Part shown: positions 1 through 6,104 of the stretch, one piece after another | Layout of the letters: every line of letters begins with the position of its first letter | Numbering within the stretch: position 1 is the first letter of the stretch | Assembly (NCBI GenBank): GCA_900754145.1 | Contig: CAAEBW010000340.1 | Span: 1 to 8,960, forward strand | DNA: 8,960 nucleotides | DNA from: Clostridia bacterium | GTDB taxonomy: Bacteria > Bacillota > Clostridia > Oscillospirales > Acutalibacteraceae | Reading direction: 5' to 3' | Translations under genes and position numbers: made by a program | Notes under the pieces: generated by a model | The model's input: only the letters and a program-made list of their open reading frames with translations | Told to the model about the DNA's origin: nothing | Databases searched by the model: none

Positions 1-215
1 CCCGATTTGTAATATTTCTTGACTATATGTGCCACAAGCCGCAGATTATGCTCTATAAGCTTATTGCGGGCTGCGAGGTCGCCGTTTCGGCTTTTTTCGA
101 GCAGCTCCTCCTCCTTTGCCGCGGACAGCGGCGGGGGAAAAGACCCCGCGCCCGTTACATGCAGGGCAAAATAGTAAATGCTTGAGGCTATTTCCATTAA
201 TAAATTAAAAAGCAA
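1..215 (-). CDS. sigK: RNA polymerase sporulation sigma factor SigK, N-terminal part (cut by window edge)
   Basis: SigK is the late mother-cell sigma factor of sporulation; it directs RNA polymerase to spore coat and maturation genes. Only the first 71 codons are here. The reading shows a hydrophobic N-terminus (LLFNLLMEIASSIYYFAL), then GSFPPPLS, an acidic stretch, and the sigma-70 region 1.2/2.1 signature LIEHNLRLVAHIVKKYY, which is the family hallmark around this point. The hydrophobic head resembles the pro-sequence that SpoIVFB removes from pro-SigK. I chose TTG at 215 as start because AAGGAGGGAT (230-221) lies 8 nt upstream. The first ATG (197) has no ribosome binding site, and its use would shorten the pro-sequence. 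The start lies inside a terminator-like hairpin (see 212-263). The rest of the gene, and whether a skin-type element interrupts it, is outside the window. The family call is firm; the start is inferred. Confidence 0.9.
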   Translation of the reverse strand, partial: MLFNLLMEIASSIYYFALHVTGAGSFPPPLSAAKEEELLEKSRNGDLAARNKLIEHNLRLVAHIVKKYYKS

Positions 216-263
216 GCCGTATCCCTCCTTTGATACTTAAAGTATATGAGGGGTACGGCTTGC
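212..263 (-). terminator. Rho-independent terminator overlapping the sigK start site
   Basis: Arms 248-263 and 212-227 pair over 16 positions with one mismatch (C at 253 against A at 222 in the minus-strand RNA). The loop is 20 nt, and the minus-strand transcript continues with TTTTTAATTT. This is a standard intrinsic terminator for the upstream hydrolase gene. The downstream arm also contains the GAGGG ribosome binding site and, at its very end, the TTG start codon of sigK, so the same fold would block sigK translation. On the plus strand the hairpin has no T-run after it, so it should act only in the minus direction. Confidence 0.75.
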
Positions 264-279
264 CCTTTGCAAGTCCGTA
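254..279 (-). promoter_or_regulatory. Alternative stem competing with the sigK-proximal terminator
   Basis: In the minus-strand RNA, TACGGACTTGC (279-269) can pair with GCAAGCCGTA (263-254): ten base pairs, one bulged A at 274 and a 5-nt AAAGG loop. The second arm is the same segment that forms the upstream arm of the terminator hairpin, so the two folds exclude each other. TACGGACTTGC is a near-copy of TACGGCTTGC in the terminator's downstream arm. This is the layout of an antiterminator or a translational switch. That it is regulatory is inference; the pairings are directly visible. Confidence 0.45.
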
Positions 280-288
280 TATTTTTAA

Positions 289-1263
289 TTAATCAAAATC
301 GCGCCAGAAATCGAGTACGGTTTTTTGATATTCTTCCTTGTTAATCAGATAGCTCATTCCGTGCTCAGCGCCCGGGACGATAAGCAGGCGCTTTGGCGCG
401 GCGCACGCCTTGTAATTTTCATAGGTCATTTCGACGGGCACAAATTTGTCGTCGGTGCCGTGAACGAATAGCACGGGCACCTTACATTCCTTCATCGCGT
501 CGGCGCAGGAGTAATCCTTTGAGCCTATCTGAATTTTCTTTTTGCACATATCGTTTGCGATTGCGGCGGCAATTCCGCTGTAATAAAGGTGGAGATTATG
601 CTCCACAACGTGCTTCCAAATTGCGTGGGGCGAGGTAAAGCCGCAGTCCGCCATAATGCCGTGTACGTTTTCGGGAAGGTCGAGCCCCGCCGCCATAAGC
701 ACGGTTGAAGCCCCCATAGAAATTCCGCAAAGATATATCGGAAGCGAGTCAAAGCCGTTTTGGTTTGCCCAGCTTACCCAGTCAAGGCAGTCGTACCGCT
801 CGATAAGCCCGAAGCCCATATACTCGCCGCCGCTTTCGCCCTGACCCCGCTGTTCGGCGTAGAGCACACTGCAGTTGTTTTCGTTCCAGAATTCGGATAT
901 AACCCCGAAATCACCCGACCAGGAGGAACGCCAGCCGTGCATTGCGATTATCAGCCGTTTTGCGTTTTCACAGCGGTGAAGATGACCGACCAGCCTTTCG
1001 CCGTCCTGCGAGGTAATTTCCACGGTCTCACAGCCGCTGTTTTTAAGTCTTTGAGACGCCTCGGACAAGCCCTCAAACAGCTCCGCCTGACCGCCTGAGC
1101 CCGCAAGCCTTGCCTTTTGCTTTTGGTATACCTTGGGCTGTTCGCGGTCAAGCGCGATTTTCACAAGGCTTTTCATAGCCGCGTAGGAAGCAACCGCGGC
1201 CGCCGCTCCGACCGCCGCCGCCGCTCCCGTCCAGATAAGAGTGTTTTTTATAGCTTTGTTCAT
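289..1263 (-). CDS. Membrane-anchored alpha/beta hydrolase (serine hydrolase, Hydrolase_4/S9-like)
   Basis: A 324-residue alpha/beta-hydrolase whose substrate cannot be told from sequence; relatives are annotated as esterases, lysophospholipases or peptidases. Residues 8-30 form an Ala-rich hydrophobic segment after a short basic head, so it is probably an N-terminal membrane anchor with the enzyme outside the cell. The catalytic domain begins near residue 78. HGWRSSW (109-115) fits the oxyanion region, GISMG (180-184) is the nucleophile elbow with Ser182, HGTDDKFVP (268-276) supplies the acid (Asp272 most likely), and AEHGMSY (299-305) supplies His301, so the triad is complete. RGQGESGG (139-146) is also typical of the family. 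The start is ATG with AAAGGAG 8 nt upstream. It lies between two minus-strand terminators and is probably monocistronic. Fold and triad are well supported; function is open. Confidence 0.9.
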   Translation of the reverse strand: MNKAIKNTLIWTGAAAAVGAAAAVASYAAMKSLVKIALDREQPKVYQKQKARLAGSGGQAELFEGLSEASQRLKNSGCETVEITSQDGERLVGHLHRCENAKRLIIAMHGWRSSWSGDFGVISEFWNENNCSVLYAEQRGQGESGGEYMGFGLIERYDCLDWVSWANQNGFDSLPIYLCGISMGASTVLMAAGLDLPENVHGIMADCGFTSPHAIWKHVVEHNLHLYYSGIAAAIANDMCKKKIQIGSKDYSCADAMKECKVPVLFVHGTDDKFVPVEMTYENYKACAAPKRLLIVPGAEHGMSYLINKEEYQKTVLDFWRDFD

Positions 1264-1302
1264 AAGCGTTTCTCCTTTGGGTGTTTTTAGGACCGTAAGT
1301 GT

Positions 1303-1332
1303 ATTTTATCCGTTTTTTATTTCCGAATTCAA
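1303..1332 (-). promoter_or_regulatory. Possible sigma-A promoter of the hydrolase gene
   Basis: On the minus strand TTGAAT (1332-1327) and TAAAAT (1308-1303) are 18 bp apart, about 40 bp before the hydrolase start. The -35 overlaps the T-tail of the terminator of the glycosyltransferase gene. The gene needs its own promoter if that terminator works, but the match is only moderate. Confidence 0.35.
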
Positions 1333-1358
1333 AAAGCCGCTTAATTTGAGCGGCTTTT
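1331..1358 (-). terminator. Rho-independent terminator after the glycosyltransferase gene
   Basis: A perfect 9-bp stem AAAAGCCGC/GCGGCTTTT (1350-1358 with 1332-1340) has a 9-nt loop and is followed on the minus strand by a run of five T, starting 12 nt after the TGA stop of the glycosyltransferase. It ends the guaB-glycosyltransferase transcript. The flanking A/T tracts could make it weakly active on the plus strand as well. Confidence 0.8.
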
Positions 1359-1369
1359 CGGTCTTTTTA

Positions 1370-2326
1370 TCAAGGGAGGTTATCCTCGGTTCTTTTTTCC
1401 ACAATATAACGCGGTCTTGCCTTTGTTTCAAGGTAGATTTTGCCGATATATTCGCCGATTACTCCGAGGCTCAGAAGCTGAATGCCGCTGAAAAAGCAGA
1501 TTATGCTTACAATAGACGCCCAGCCCGCGACCGTGTTGTTGAGTATTCGCATTATCACCGACCAAAGTATGCCGACAAAGCTTATCGCGGCGACCGCGAA
1601 GCCGAAGACGGTAATAATCCGAAGCGGCTTTGTGGAAAGGCTTGTTATGCCGTCAATAGCAAGTGAAAGCATTTTCCTTAAGGTATAGTGGCTTTCGCCC
1701 GCAAGGCGTTTGCTGCGTTCGTAATAAACACAGGTGCTTTTAAAGCCGACAAGCGGCACCATCCCGCGCAGGAAGAGATTTACCTCCTTAAAGCTTGCAA
1801 ACTCATTTAAAACGCGGGAGGACATAAGACGGTAATCCGCGTGATTGTATACCGTTTCCGCCCCCGCCGCCTTCATAAGCCTGTAAAAGCCCTGAGCGGT
1901 GGTGCGCTTGAAAAAGGTATCGCTTTTCCTTGCGGAGCGTACACCGTAGACAATTTCCGCACCCGAAAGGTATTCGTCCACCATTTTATCTACAGCGTTT
2001 ATGTCGTCCTGACCGTCGCAGTCGATGCTTACGGTAATGTCGCAGCGGTCCTTAGCCTCGAAAAGTCCCGCCAACAGGGCGTTTTGATGACCGCGGTTGC
2101 GGCTTAGGGATATGCCGCAAAAACGCCTGTTTTTGCGGGAAAGCTCTTCAATAATCTCCCAGGTGGAATCGCGGCTCCCGTCATTCACAAACAAAACGCG
2201 GCTGTCCCCGCTTATCTTTCCGTCGCGGATAAGCTGTTCGATTTTTTCGGAAAAGATACCGCTTGTTACGGGCAGTACCTTTTCCTCGTTGTAGCAGGGA
2301 ATCACGATATACAAAGTCGGTTTCAA
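1370..2326 (-). CDS. Family 2 glycosyltransferase, DPM1/GtrB type, with two C-terminal membrane segments
   Basis: A 318-residue enzyme of the class that moves a sugar from a nucleotide-sugar to a polyprenyl phosphate on the inner face of the membrane. The GT-A domain shows IVIPCYNEE (7-15), FVNDGSRDST (46-55) and the metal-binding acidic motif DCDGQDD (102-108), where relatives usually have DADLQDP. HADYRLMS (162-169) and RLAGESHY (207-214) follow, both typical of the DPM1/GtrB group. Two hydrophobic segments lie at about 234-258 and 269-292, followed by GEYIGKIYLETKARPRYIVE, the usual end of the GtrB type. The start is TTG with CGGAGG 8 nt upstream, close to the guaB stop; the 15-bp gap implies co-transcription with guaB. 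No GtrA-like flippase gene is adjacent, so sugar and acceptor glycan are unknown. Family call is firm; specificity is not. Confidence 0.93.
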   Translation of the reverse strand: MKPTLYIVIPCYNEEKVLPVTSGIFSEKIEQLIRDGKISGDSRVLFVNDGSRDSTWEIIEELSRKNRRFCGISLSRNRGHQNALLAGLFEAKDRCDITVSIDCDGQDDINAVDKMVDEYLSGAEIVYGVRSARKSDTFFKRTTAQGFYRLMKAAGAETVYNHADYRLMSSRVLNEFASFKEVNLFLRGMVPLVGFKSTCVYYERSKRLAGESHYTLRKMLSLAIDGITSLSTKPLRIITVFGFAVAAISFVGILWSVIMRILNNTVAGWASIVSIICFFSGIQLLSLGVIGEYIGKIYLETKARPRYIVEKRTEDNLP

Positions 2327-2341
2327 AAATTATTCCTCCGT

Positions 2342-3850
2342 TTATTTTAAAGCGCCGGAAGAGGTTTCCTTTTGAATAACGTCGTGCGCGCCGCCCTCAA
2401 CAATGCTGGTGGCGGAAACAAGGGTAAGCTTCGCCTTTTCCTGAAGCTCGGGTATTGTAAGCGCCCCGCAGTTGCACATTGTGGACTTAACCTTTGCAAG
2501 GGAGAGGCTTACATTGTCCTTAAGACTGCCCGCGTAGGGAACGTAGGAGTCGACCCCCTCCTCAAAGGAAAGCTTTTTATCGCCGCCTAAGTCATAGCGC
2601 TGCCAGTTTCTCGCGCGGTTAGAGCCCTCGCCCCAGTACTCCTTGTAATAATTTCCGTTAATTGTGATGCGGTTTGTCGGGCTCTCGTCAAAGCGGGCAA
2701 AGTATCTGCCTAACATCAGGAAGTCCGCTCCCATAGCGAGTGCAAGGGTCATATGGTGGTCGTGAACAATGCCGCCGTCCGAGCATACGGGGACATAAAC
2801 GCCCGTCTTTTCAAAATATTCGTCACGCGCGGCGCATACCTCGATAAGAGCGGTAGCCTGTCCTCTGCCTATACCCTTGGTCTCGCGGGTAATGCAGATA
2901 GAGCCGCCTCCGATGCCCACCTTAATAAAGTCAGCGCCCGCCTCTGCTAAGAACATAAAGCCGTCGCGGTCAACAACATTGCCCGCGCCTACCTTTACGG
3001 TATCGCCATACTTCTCGCGTATAAATTTAAGGGTTCTCGCCTGCCATTCGCTAAATCCCTCCGAGGAATCTATGCAAAGCACATCCGCACCCGCGTTTAC
3101 AAGGGCGGGGACCCGCTCCTCATAATCCCTTGTGTTGATGCCCGCGCCGACTACGTAGCGCTTGTGGCTGTCAAGCAGCTCGTTGGGGTTTTCCTTGTGT
3201 GCGTCATAGTCCTTGCGGAATACGAAATATTTAAGACAGCCGTTTTTGTCTACAATCGGGAGTGAATTGAGCTTGTGGTCCCAGATAATGTCGTTCGCCT
3301 GCTTGAGGGTTGTGTCCTCTTCGCCGACAACAAGGGAACTGAGCGGGGTCATAAAGTCGCGCACAAGGGTGTCCTCCGACATACGGCTCACCCTGTAATC
3401 GCGGCTGGTAACTATACCTAAAAGCTTGCCGTTGGGCTTCCCGTCCGAGGTGACCGCCACGGTGGAATGACCGTTTTTAGCCTTAAGAGCCAAAATATCG
3501 GCAAGGGTGCTGTCGGGAGTAACGTTTGAATCGCTTGCGACAAAGCCCGCCTTGTAGCTCTTTGCGCGCTCTACCATAGCCGCCTCGTCCTCAATCGACT
3601 GCGAGCCGTAGATAAAGGAAACCCCGCCCTCGCGTGCGAGAGCCACGGCAAGACGGTCGCCCGAGACCGACTGCATTATAGCGGAAACCAGCGGTATATT
3701 CATAGAAATCGCAGGCTCCTCGCCCTTTTTGAATCTTACAAGCGGCGTTTTAAGGCTTACGTTTGACGGAATGCACTCCGCCGACGAATACCCCGGAACC
3801 AAAAGATAGTCGTTAAAGGTATGCGACTCCTCTTTAAAATAATATGCCAT
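2342..3850 (-). CDS. guaB: IMP dehydrogenase (GuaB), Tritrichomonas-like subtype
   Basis: Cytosolic enzyme oxidising IMP to XMP with NAD+, the first committed step of guanine nucleotide synthesis. At 502 residues it has the full two-part layout: a TIM barrel (about 1-100 and 225-502) interrupted by paired CBS domains (about 105-220), which rules out GMP reductase. The catalytic loop [12 protein letters not shown] (312-323) carries Cys319; the mobile flap NWQRYDLGG (415-423) carries the Arg418-Tyr419 general base. SDGGI (357-361) and MLGRYFA (379-385) bind phosphate. [13 protein letters not shown] replaces the YRGMGS form of E. coli-type enzymes. The subtype resembles the T. foetus enzyme closely, even sharing residue numbers. 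ATG follows AAAGGGAG by 8 nt; a consensus promoter lies upstream, and a glycosyltransferase gene follows in the same transcript. Function is certain. Confidence 0.97.
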   Translation of the reverse strand: MAYYFKEESHTFNDYLLVPGYSSAECIPSNVSLKTPLVRFKKGEEPAISMNIPLVSAIMQSVSGDRLAVALAREGGVSFIYGSQSIEDEAAMVERAKSYKAGFVASDSNVTPDSTLADILALKAKNGHSTVAVTSDGKPNGKLLGIVTSRDYRVSRMSEDTLVRDFMTPLSSLVVGEEDTTLKQANDIIWDHKLNSLPIVDKNGCLKYFVFRKDYDAHKENPNELLDSHKRYVVGAGINTRDYEERVPALVNAGADVLCIDSSEGFSEWQARTLKFIREKYGDTVKVGAGNVVDRDGFMFLAEAGADFIKVGIGGGSICITRETKGIGRGQATALIEVCAARDEYFEKTGVYVPVCSDGGIVHDHHMTLALAMGADFLMLGRYFARFDESPTNRITINGNYYKEYWGEGSNRARNWQRYDLGGDKKLSFEEGVDSYVPYAGSLKDNVSLSLAKVKSTMCNCGALTIPELQEKAKLTLVSATSIVEGGAHDVIQKETSSGALK

Positions 3851-3892
3851 TCGTATTACTCCCTTTCATTATGTATTATAAATATTTATATG

Positions 3893-3920
3893 ATTATACC
3901 ACAAGAAAACGGCTTGTCAA
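3893..3920 (-). promoter_or_regulatory. Sigma-A promoter of guaB
   Basis: On the minus strand a perfect TTGACA (3920-3915) and a perfect TATAAT (3898-3893) are separated by 16 bp. Transcription should begin near 3886, giving a leader of about 35 nt before the guaB ATG. No purine riboswitch fits in so short a leader. Confidence 0.85.
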
Positions 3921-3940
3921 CCGATAAAAACCCTAAATTT

Positions 3941-3952
3941 GCCCGTACGGGC
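3941..3952. repeat. Perfect palindrome between the divergent guaB and rpsB promoters
   Basis: GCCCGTACGGGC is a perfect 12-bp palindrome in an otherwise very AT-rich spacer. It lies 20 bp upstream of the guaB -35 and 28 bp upstream of the rpsB -35. It could be an operator for a dimeric regulator acting on one or both promoters. No regulator is identifiable from the sequence. Confidence 0.4.
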
Positions 3953-3980
3953 GGAATTTTTTTACAATTTCAAAAAATCC

Positions 3981-4009
3981 TTGATTTTTGAGGACTTATA
4001 TGGTATAAT
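3981..4009 (+). promoter_or_regulatory. Sigma-A promoter of rpsB-tsf
   Basis: TTGATT (3981-3986) and TATAAT (4004-4009) have the ideal 17-bp spacer, and TGG directly before the -10 box makes it an extended -10. A/T tracts upstream (3956-3980) could serve as an UP element, as expected for a ribosomal protein gene. An imperfect inverted repeat (3970-3991) overlaps the -35. Transcription should begin near 4016. Confidence 0.85.
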
Positions 4010-4015
4010 ACCTTA

Positions 4016-4130
4016 GCTGTGCGGTACGCGCGGCAATATAAAACACACATTCCGTCTTAACCGACAGGGTGTTCTAAGGAATTCGTCGGAAAATGTCGGG
4101 ATGGAGGAAAAACCTCAGGAGGAATAAAAA
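4016..4130 (+). promoter_or_regulatory. Structured rpsB leader, candidate S2 autoregulatory RNA
   Basis: The untranslated leader of about 115 nt can form a hairpin right at the predicted 5' end (4016-4023 with 4027-4034, 8 bp including two G-U pairs, loop GUA). A central long-range helix (4047-4054 with 4087-4096, two bulged A) is also possible, as is a small GAGG-AAAAA-CCUC hairpin (4104-4116) that ends directly before the AGGAGG ribosome binding site (4117-4122). CCGAC (4061-4065) can pair with either of two GTCGG copies (4085-4089, 4095-4099), giving alternative folds. S2 is known to repress its own operon through the rpsB leader in other bacteria; that this leader does the same is inference. 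Confidence 0.5.
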
Positions 4131-4892
4131 ATGGCATCAGTAGTATCAATGAAACAGCTTCTTGAAGCAGGCGTTCATTTCGGACACCAGACAAGACGCT
4201 GGAACCCGAAAATGGCGGAGTACATTTTCACCGAGCGTAACGGAATTTACATCATCGACCTTCAGAAGACCGTTAAAAAGCTTAACGAGGCTTACATCTT
4301 CGCGCGCGACATCGCGGCGGAGGGCGGCGACATTCTCTTTGTCGGCACAAAGAAGCAGGCTCAGGACTCTATTAAGGAAGAGGCGGAGCATTGCGGTATG
4401 CCCTATGTAAATGCGCGCTGGCTCGGCGGTATGCTTACCAATTTTACAACAATCCGCACCCGTATTGCAAGACTTAACCAGCTTCGCACTATGAGAGACG
4501 ACGGAACCTTTGAGCTTCTCCCCAAGAAGGAGGTTGTTAAGCTCAACCTCGAGATTGAAAAGCTCGAGAAGTTCTTAGGCGGAATTCAGGATATGAAGAA
4601 AATCCCCGGCGCGCTCTTTATCGTTGACCCGCGCAAGGAGAGAATCGCTGTGGCAGAGGCTAAGAAGCTCGGTATTCCGATTATCGCTATCGTAGATACC
4701 AACTGCGACCCTGACGAAATCGACGCGGTCATCCCCGGTAACGATGACGCTATCCGTGCGGTTAAGCTCATTGCCGAGACAATGGCAGCCGCCGTTATCG
4801 AGGGCAGACAGGGTTCTGAAATGGGAACTGCCGCAGAGGACGCCGACGAGGCTGCCGAAGAAGAGGCTCCCGCAGAGGAGACAGCTGAATAA
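4131..4892 (+). CDS. rpsB: 30S ribosomal protein S2
   Basis: Structural protein of the small ribosomal subunit, added late in 30S assembly and needed for S1 binding where S1 exists. The 253 residues show the family signatures [19 protein letters not shown] (10-28), FVGTKKQA (70-77), [10 protein letters not shown] (96-105), and IVDPRKE and VDTNCDPD (about 164-195). Residues 112-160 form the helical hairpin that projects from the globular domain. After about residue 228 comes a low-complexity acidic tail rich in Ala and Glu, common but variable in Firmicutes. ATG follows AGGAGG by 8 nt. It is first in a two-gene transcript with tsf, 25 bp downstream, and is probably regulated through the leader. 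Confidence 0.98.
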   Translation: MASVVSMKQLLEAGVHFGHQTRRWNPKMAEYIFTERNGIYIIDLQKTVKKLNEAYIFARDIAAEGGDILFVGTKKQAQDSIKEEAEHCGMPYVNARWLGGMLTNFTTIRTRIARLNQLRTMRDDGTFELLPKKEVVKLNLEIEKLEKFLGGIQDMKKIPGALFIVDPRKERIAVAEAKKLGIPIIAIVDTNCDPDEIDAVIPGNDDAIRAVKLIAETMAAAVIEGRQGSEMGTAAEDADEAAEEEAPAEETAE

Positions 4893-4917
4893 TAAGCTTT
4901 TTTAGGAGGAAAAAACA

Positions 4918-5829
4918 ATGGCTTTTACCGCTAAAGACGTACAGGCTTTAAGAGAAAAGACAGGCTGCGGTATGATGGACTGCAAAAAGGCGCTCACCGA
5001 GTGCAATGGAGATATGGACGCCGCAACCGATTATTTAAGAGAAAAGGGACTCGCTTCCCAGGCTAAGAAGGCAAGCCGCGTTGCCGCTGAGGGTACCGTA
5101 AGCGCTTACACGGGAAACGGTGTCGGCGTTGTGGTTGAGCTTAACAGCGAGACCGACTTTGTTGCCAACGGCGACGGCTTTAAGGCGTTAGCTCAAGAAA
5201 TCGCCGAGATTATCGCTGAGCAGAACCCCGCCGATGTTGAGGCTCTGCTTAATTGCTCAAAGGACGGAAAGACCGTTGAGCAGAAGGTTCAGGAGCTCTT
5301 CCTTGCCGTTCGCGAGAACATCAAGGTCCGCCGCTTCGCCCGCTTTGAGGGTAAGGTTGTTTCCTATGTTCACGCAGGCGGAAAGATCGGCGTTCTCGTT
5401 AACTTCGACACCGCTCTCGACGCTGACAACGCAGAGTTCGTAACAATGGCAAAGAACGTTGCAATGCAGATTGCCGCTATGAACCCGTCCTATCTTGACG
5501 AGGCTTCGGTTCCCGCCGAGGTACTTGATAAGGAAAAGGAAATCCTTATCGCCCAGATGAAGGAAGACCCCAAAATGGCAAACAAGCCCGAGGCAGTACT
5601 CGGCAAGATTGTCGAGGGTAAAATCGGCAAGTATTATAAGGAAAACTGCCTTGTTGAGCAGCAGTTCGTTATGGACGGCGACATCACCGTAGGCAAGTAT
5701 ATCGAGAATACCGCTAAGGCTCTCGGCGCAGATGTTAAGCTTGTTTCTTTCGTTCGCTTTGAAAAGGGCGAGGGAATCGAAAAGCGCGTTGACGATTTCG
5801 CCGCCGAGGTTGCGGGAATGGTAAAATAA
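4918..5829 (+). CDS. tsf: Translation elongation factor Ts
   Basis: EF-Ts is the guanine nucleotide exchange factor that recycles EF-Tu-GDP to EF-Tu-GTP in the cytosol. The 303 residues begin with the N-terminal UBA-like domain (LREKTGCGMMDCKKAL, 11-26), followed by the core with TDFVAN (79-84), whose Asp80 and Phe81 insert next to the EF-Tu magnesium site. The two-subdomain core continues to a C-terminal module ending near 303, the usual length for the family. ATG is preceded by TTAGGAGGAAAAAACA, a strong ribosome binding site. It is co-transcribed with rpsB and directly followed by a strong terminator, so pyrH and frr, which often follow tsf, are not in this unit. Confidence 0.98.
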   Translation: MAFTAKDVQALREKTGCGMMDCKKALTECNGDMDAATDYLREKGLASQAKKASRVAAEGTVSAYTGNGVGVVVELNSETDFVANGDGFKALAQEIAEIIAEQNPADVEALLNCSKDGKTVEQKVQELFLAVRENIKVRRFARFEGKVVSYVHAGGKIGVLVNFDTALDADNAEFVTMAKNVAMQIAAMNPSYLDEASVPAEVLDKEKEILIAQMKEDPKMANKPEAVLGKIVEGKIGKYYKENCLVEQQFVMDGDITVGKYIENTAKALGADVKLVSFVRFEKGEGIEKRVDDFAAEVAGMVK

Positions 5830-5838
5830 ACAAACTAC

Positions 5839-5876
5839 AAAACGGGACTGTCGCTTAAAACGGCAGTCCCGTTTTT
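5839..5876 (+). terminator. Rho-independent terminator of rpsB-tsf
   Basis: AAAACGGGACTG (5839-5850) pairs with CAGTCCCGTTTT (5864-5875). Three further inner pairs (one T-G) close a CTTAAAA loop, and a run of five T follows at 5872-5876. It starts 10 nt after the tsf stop. Confidence 0.92.
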
Positions 5877-6015
5877 ATATTCCGTGCAAATCAAGTCTGT
5901 CGGCGGGATATCAGATGATAAAATTATACACGGTAAGCCTTTTGCTCCTAAAGGTCGGTTTACAATAAATAATCGGCAAAACAGAAATTAAAATTTTGCT
6001 TAAAAAAATAAAATC

Positions 6016-6044
6016 TTGATTTTTCTTCTCAAATATGATAAAAT
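6016..6044 (+). promoter_or_regulatory. Sigma-A promoter upstream of the MATE gene
   Basis: TTGATT (6016-6021), a 17-bp spacer and TAAAAT (6039-6044), with TGA just before the -10 box as an extended -10. Transcription would start near 6051, only about 14 nt before a terminator-like hairpin. It is the best promoter in the region. Confidence 0.65.
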
Positions 6045-6064
6045 ACAGATAATCGAGCAGCCTG

Positions 6065-6104
6065 AACAGGTGCAAGTCCAGATTATGGATTTGCACCTGT
6101 TTTT
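6065..6104 (+). terminator. Leader hairpin with T-run, candidate attenuator of the MATE gene
   Basis: Arms 6065-6080 and 6086-6101 pair at all 16 positions (one G-T pair) around a GATTA loop, and the T-run 6100-6104 closes it. It has the form of an intrinsic terminator but sits between a promoter and the gene, 83 nt before the ATG. A transcript starting near 6051 would end here as an RNA of about 54 nt unless termination is prevented. Upstream there is only CCTGAACAGG (6061-6070) as an overlapping small palindrome that could compete with the left arm. Attenuation is inference; the fold is plain. Confidence 0.7.

Noticed and set aside
1190..1230. GCC/GCG-rich stretch as a regulatory repeat
   Set aside because: It encodes the Ala-rich membrane anchor of the hydrolase in frame.
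1241..1666. 141-codon plus-strand frame opposite the glycosyltransferase end
   Set aside because: It covers a terminator and the antisense of a well-supported gene, and has no ribosome binding site or family resemblance.
3851..3892. Purine or other riboswitch in the guaB leader
   Set aside because: The leader is only about 35 nt from the predicted start to the ATG, too short for an aptamer, and shows no strong fold.
4586..4918. 110-codon minus-strand frame opposite the end of rpsB
   Set aside because: Its Ala/Ser-rich product is the mirror of the acidic Glu/Ala tail codons of S2; the opposite strand is a certain gene.
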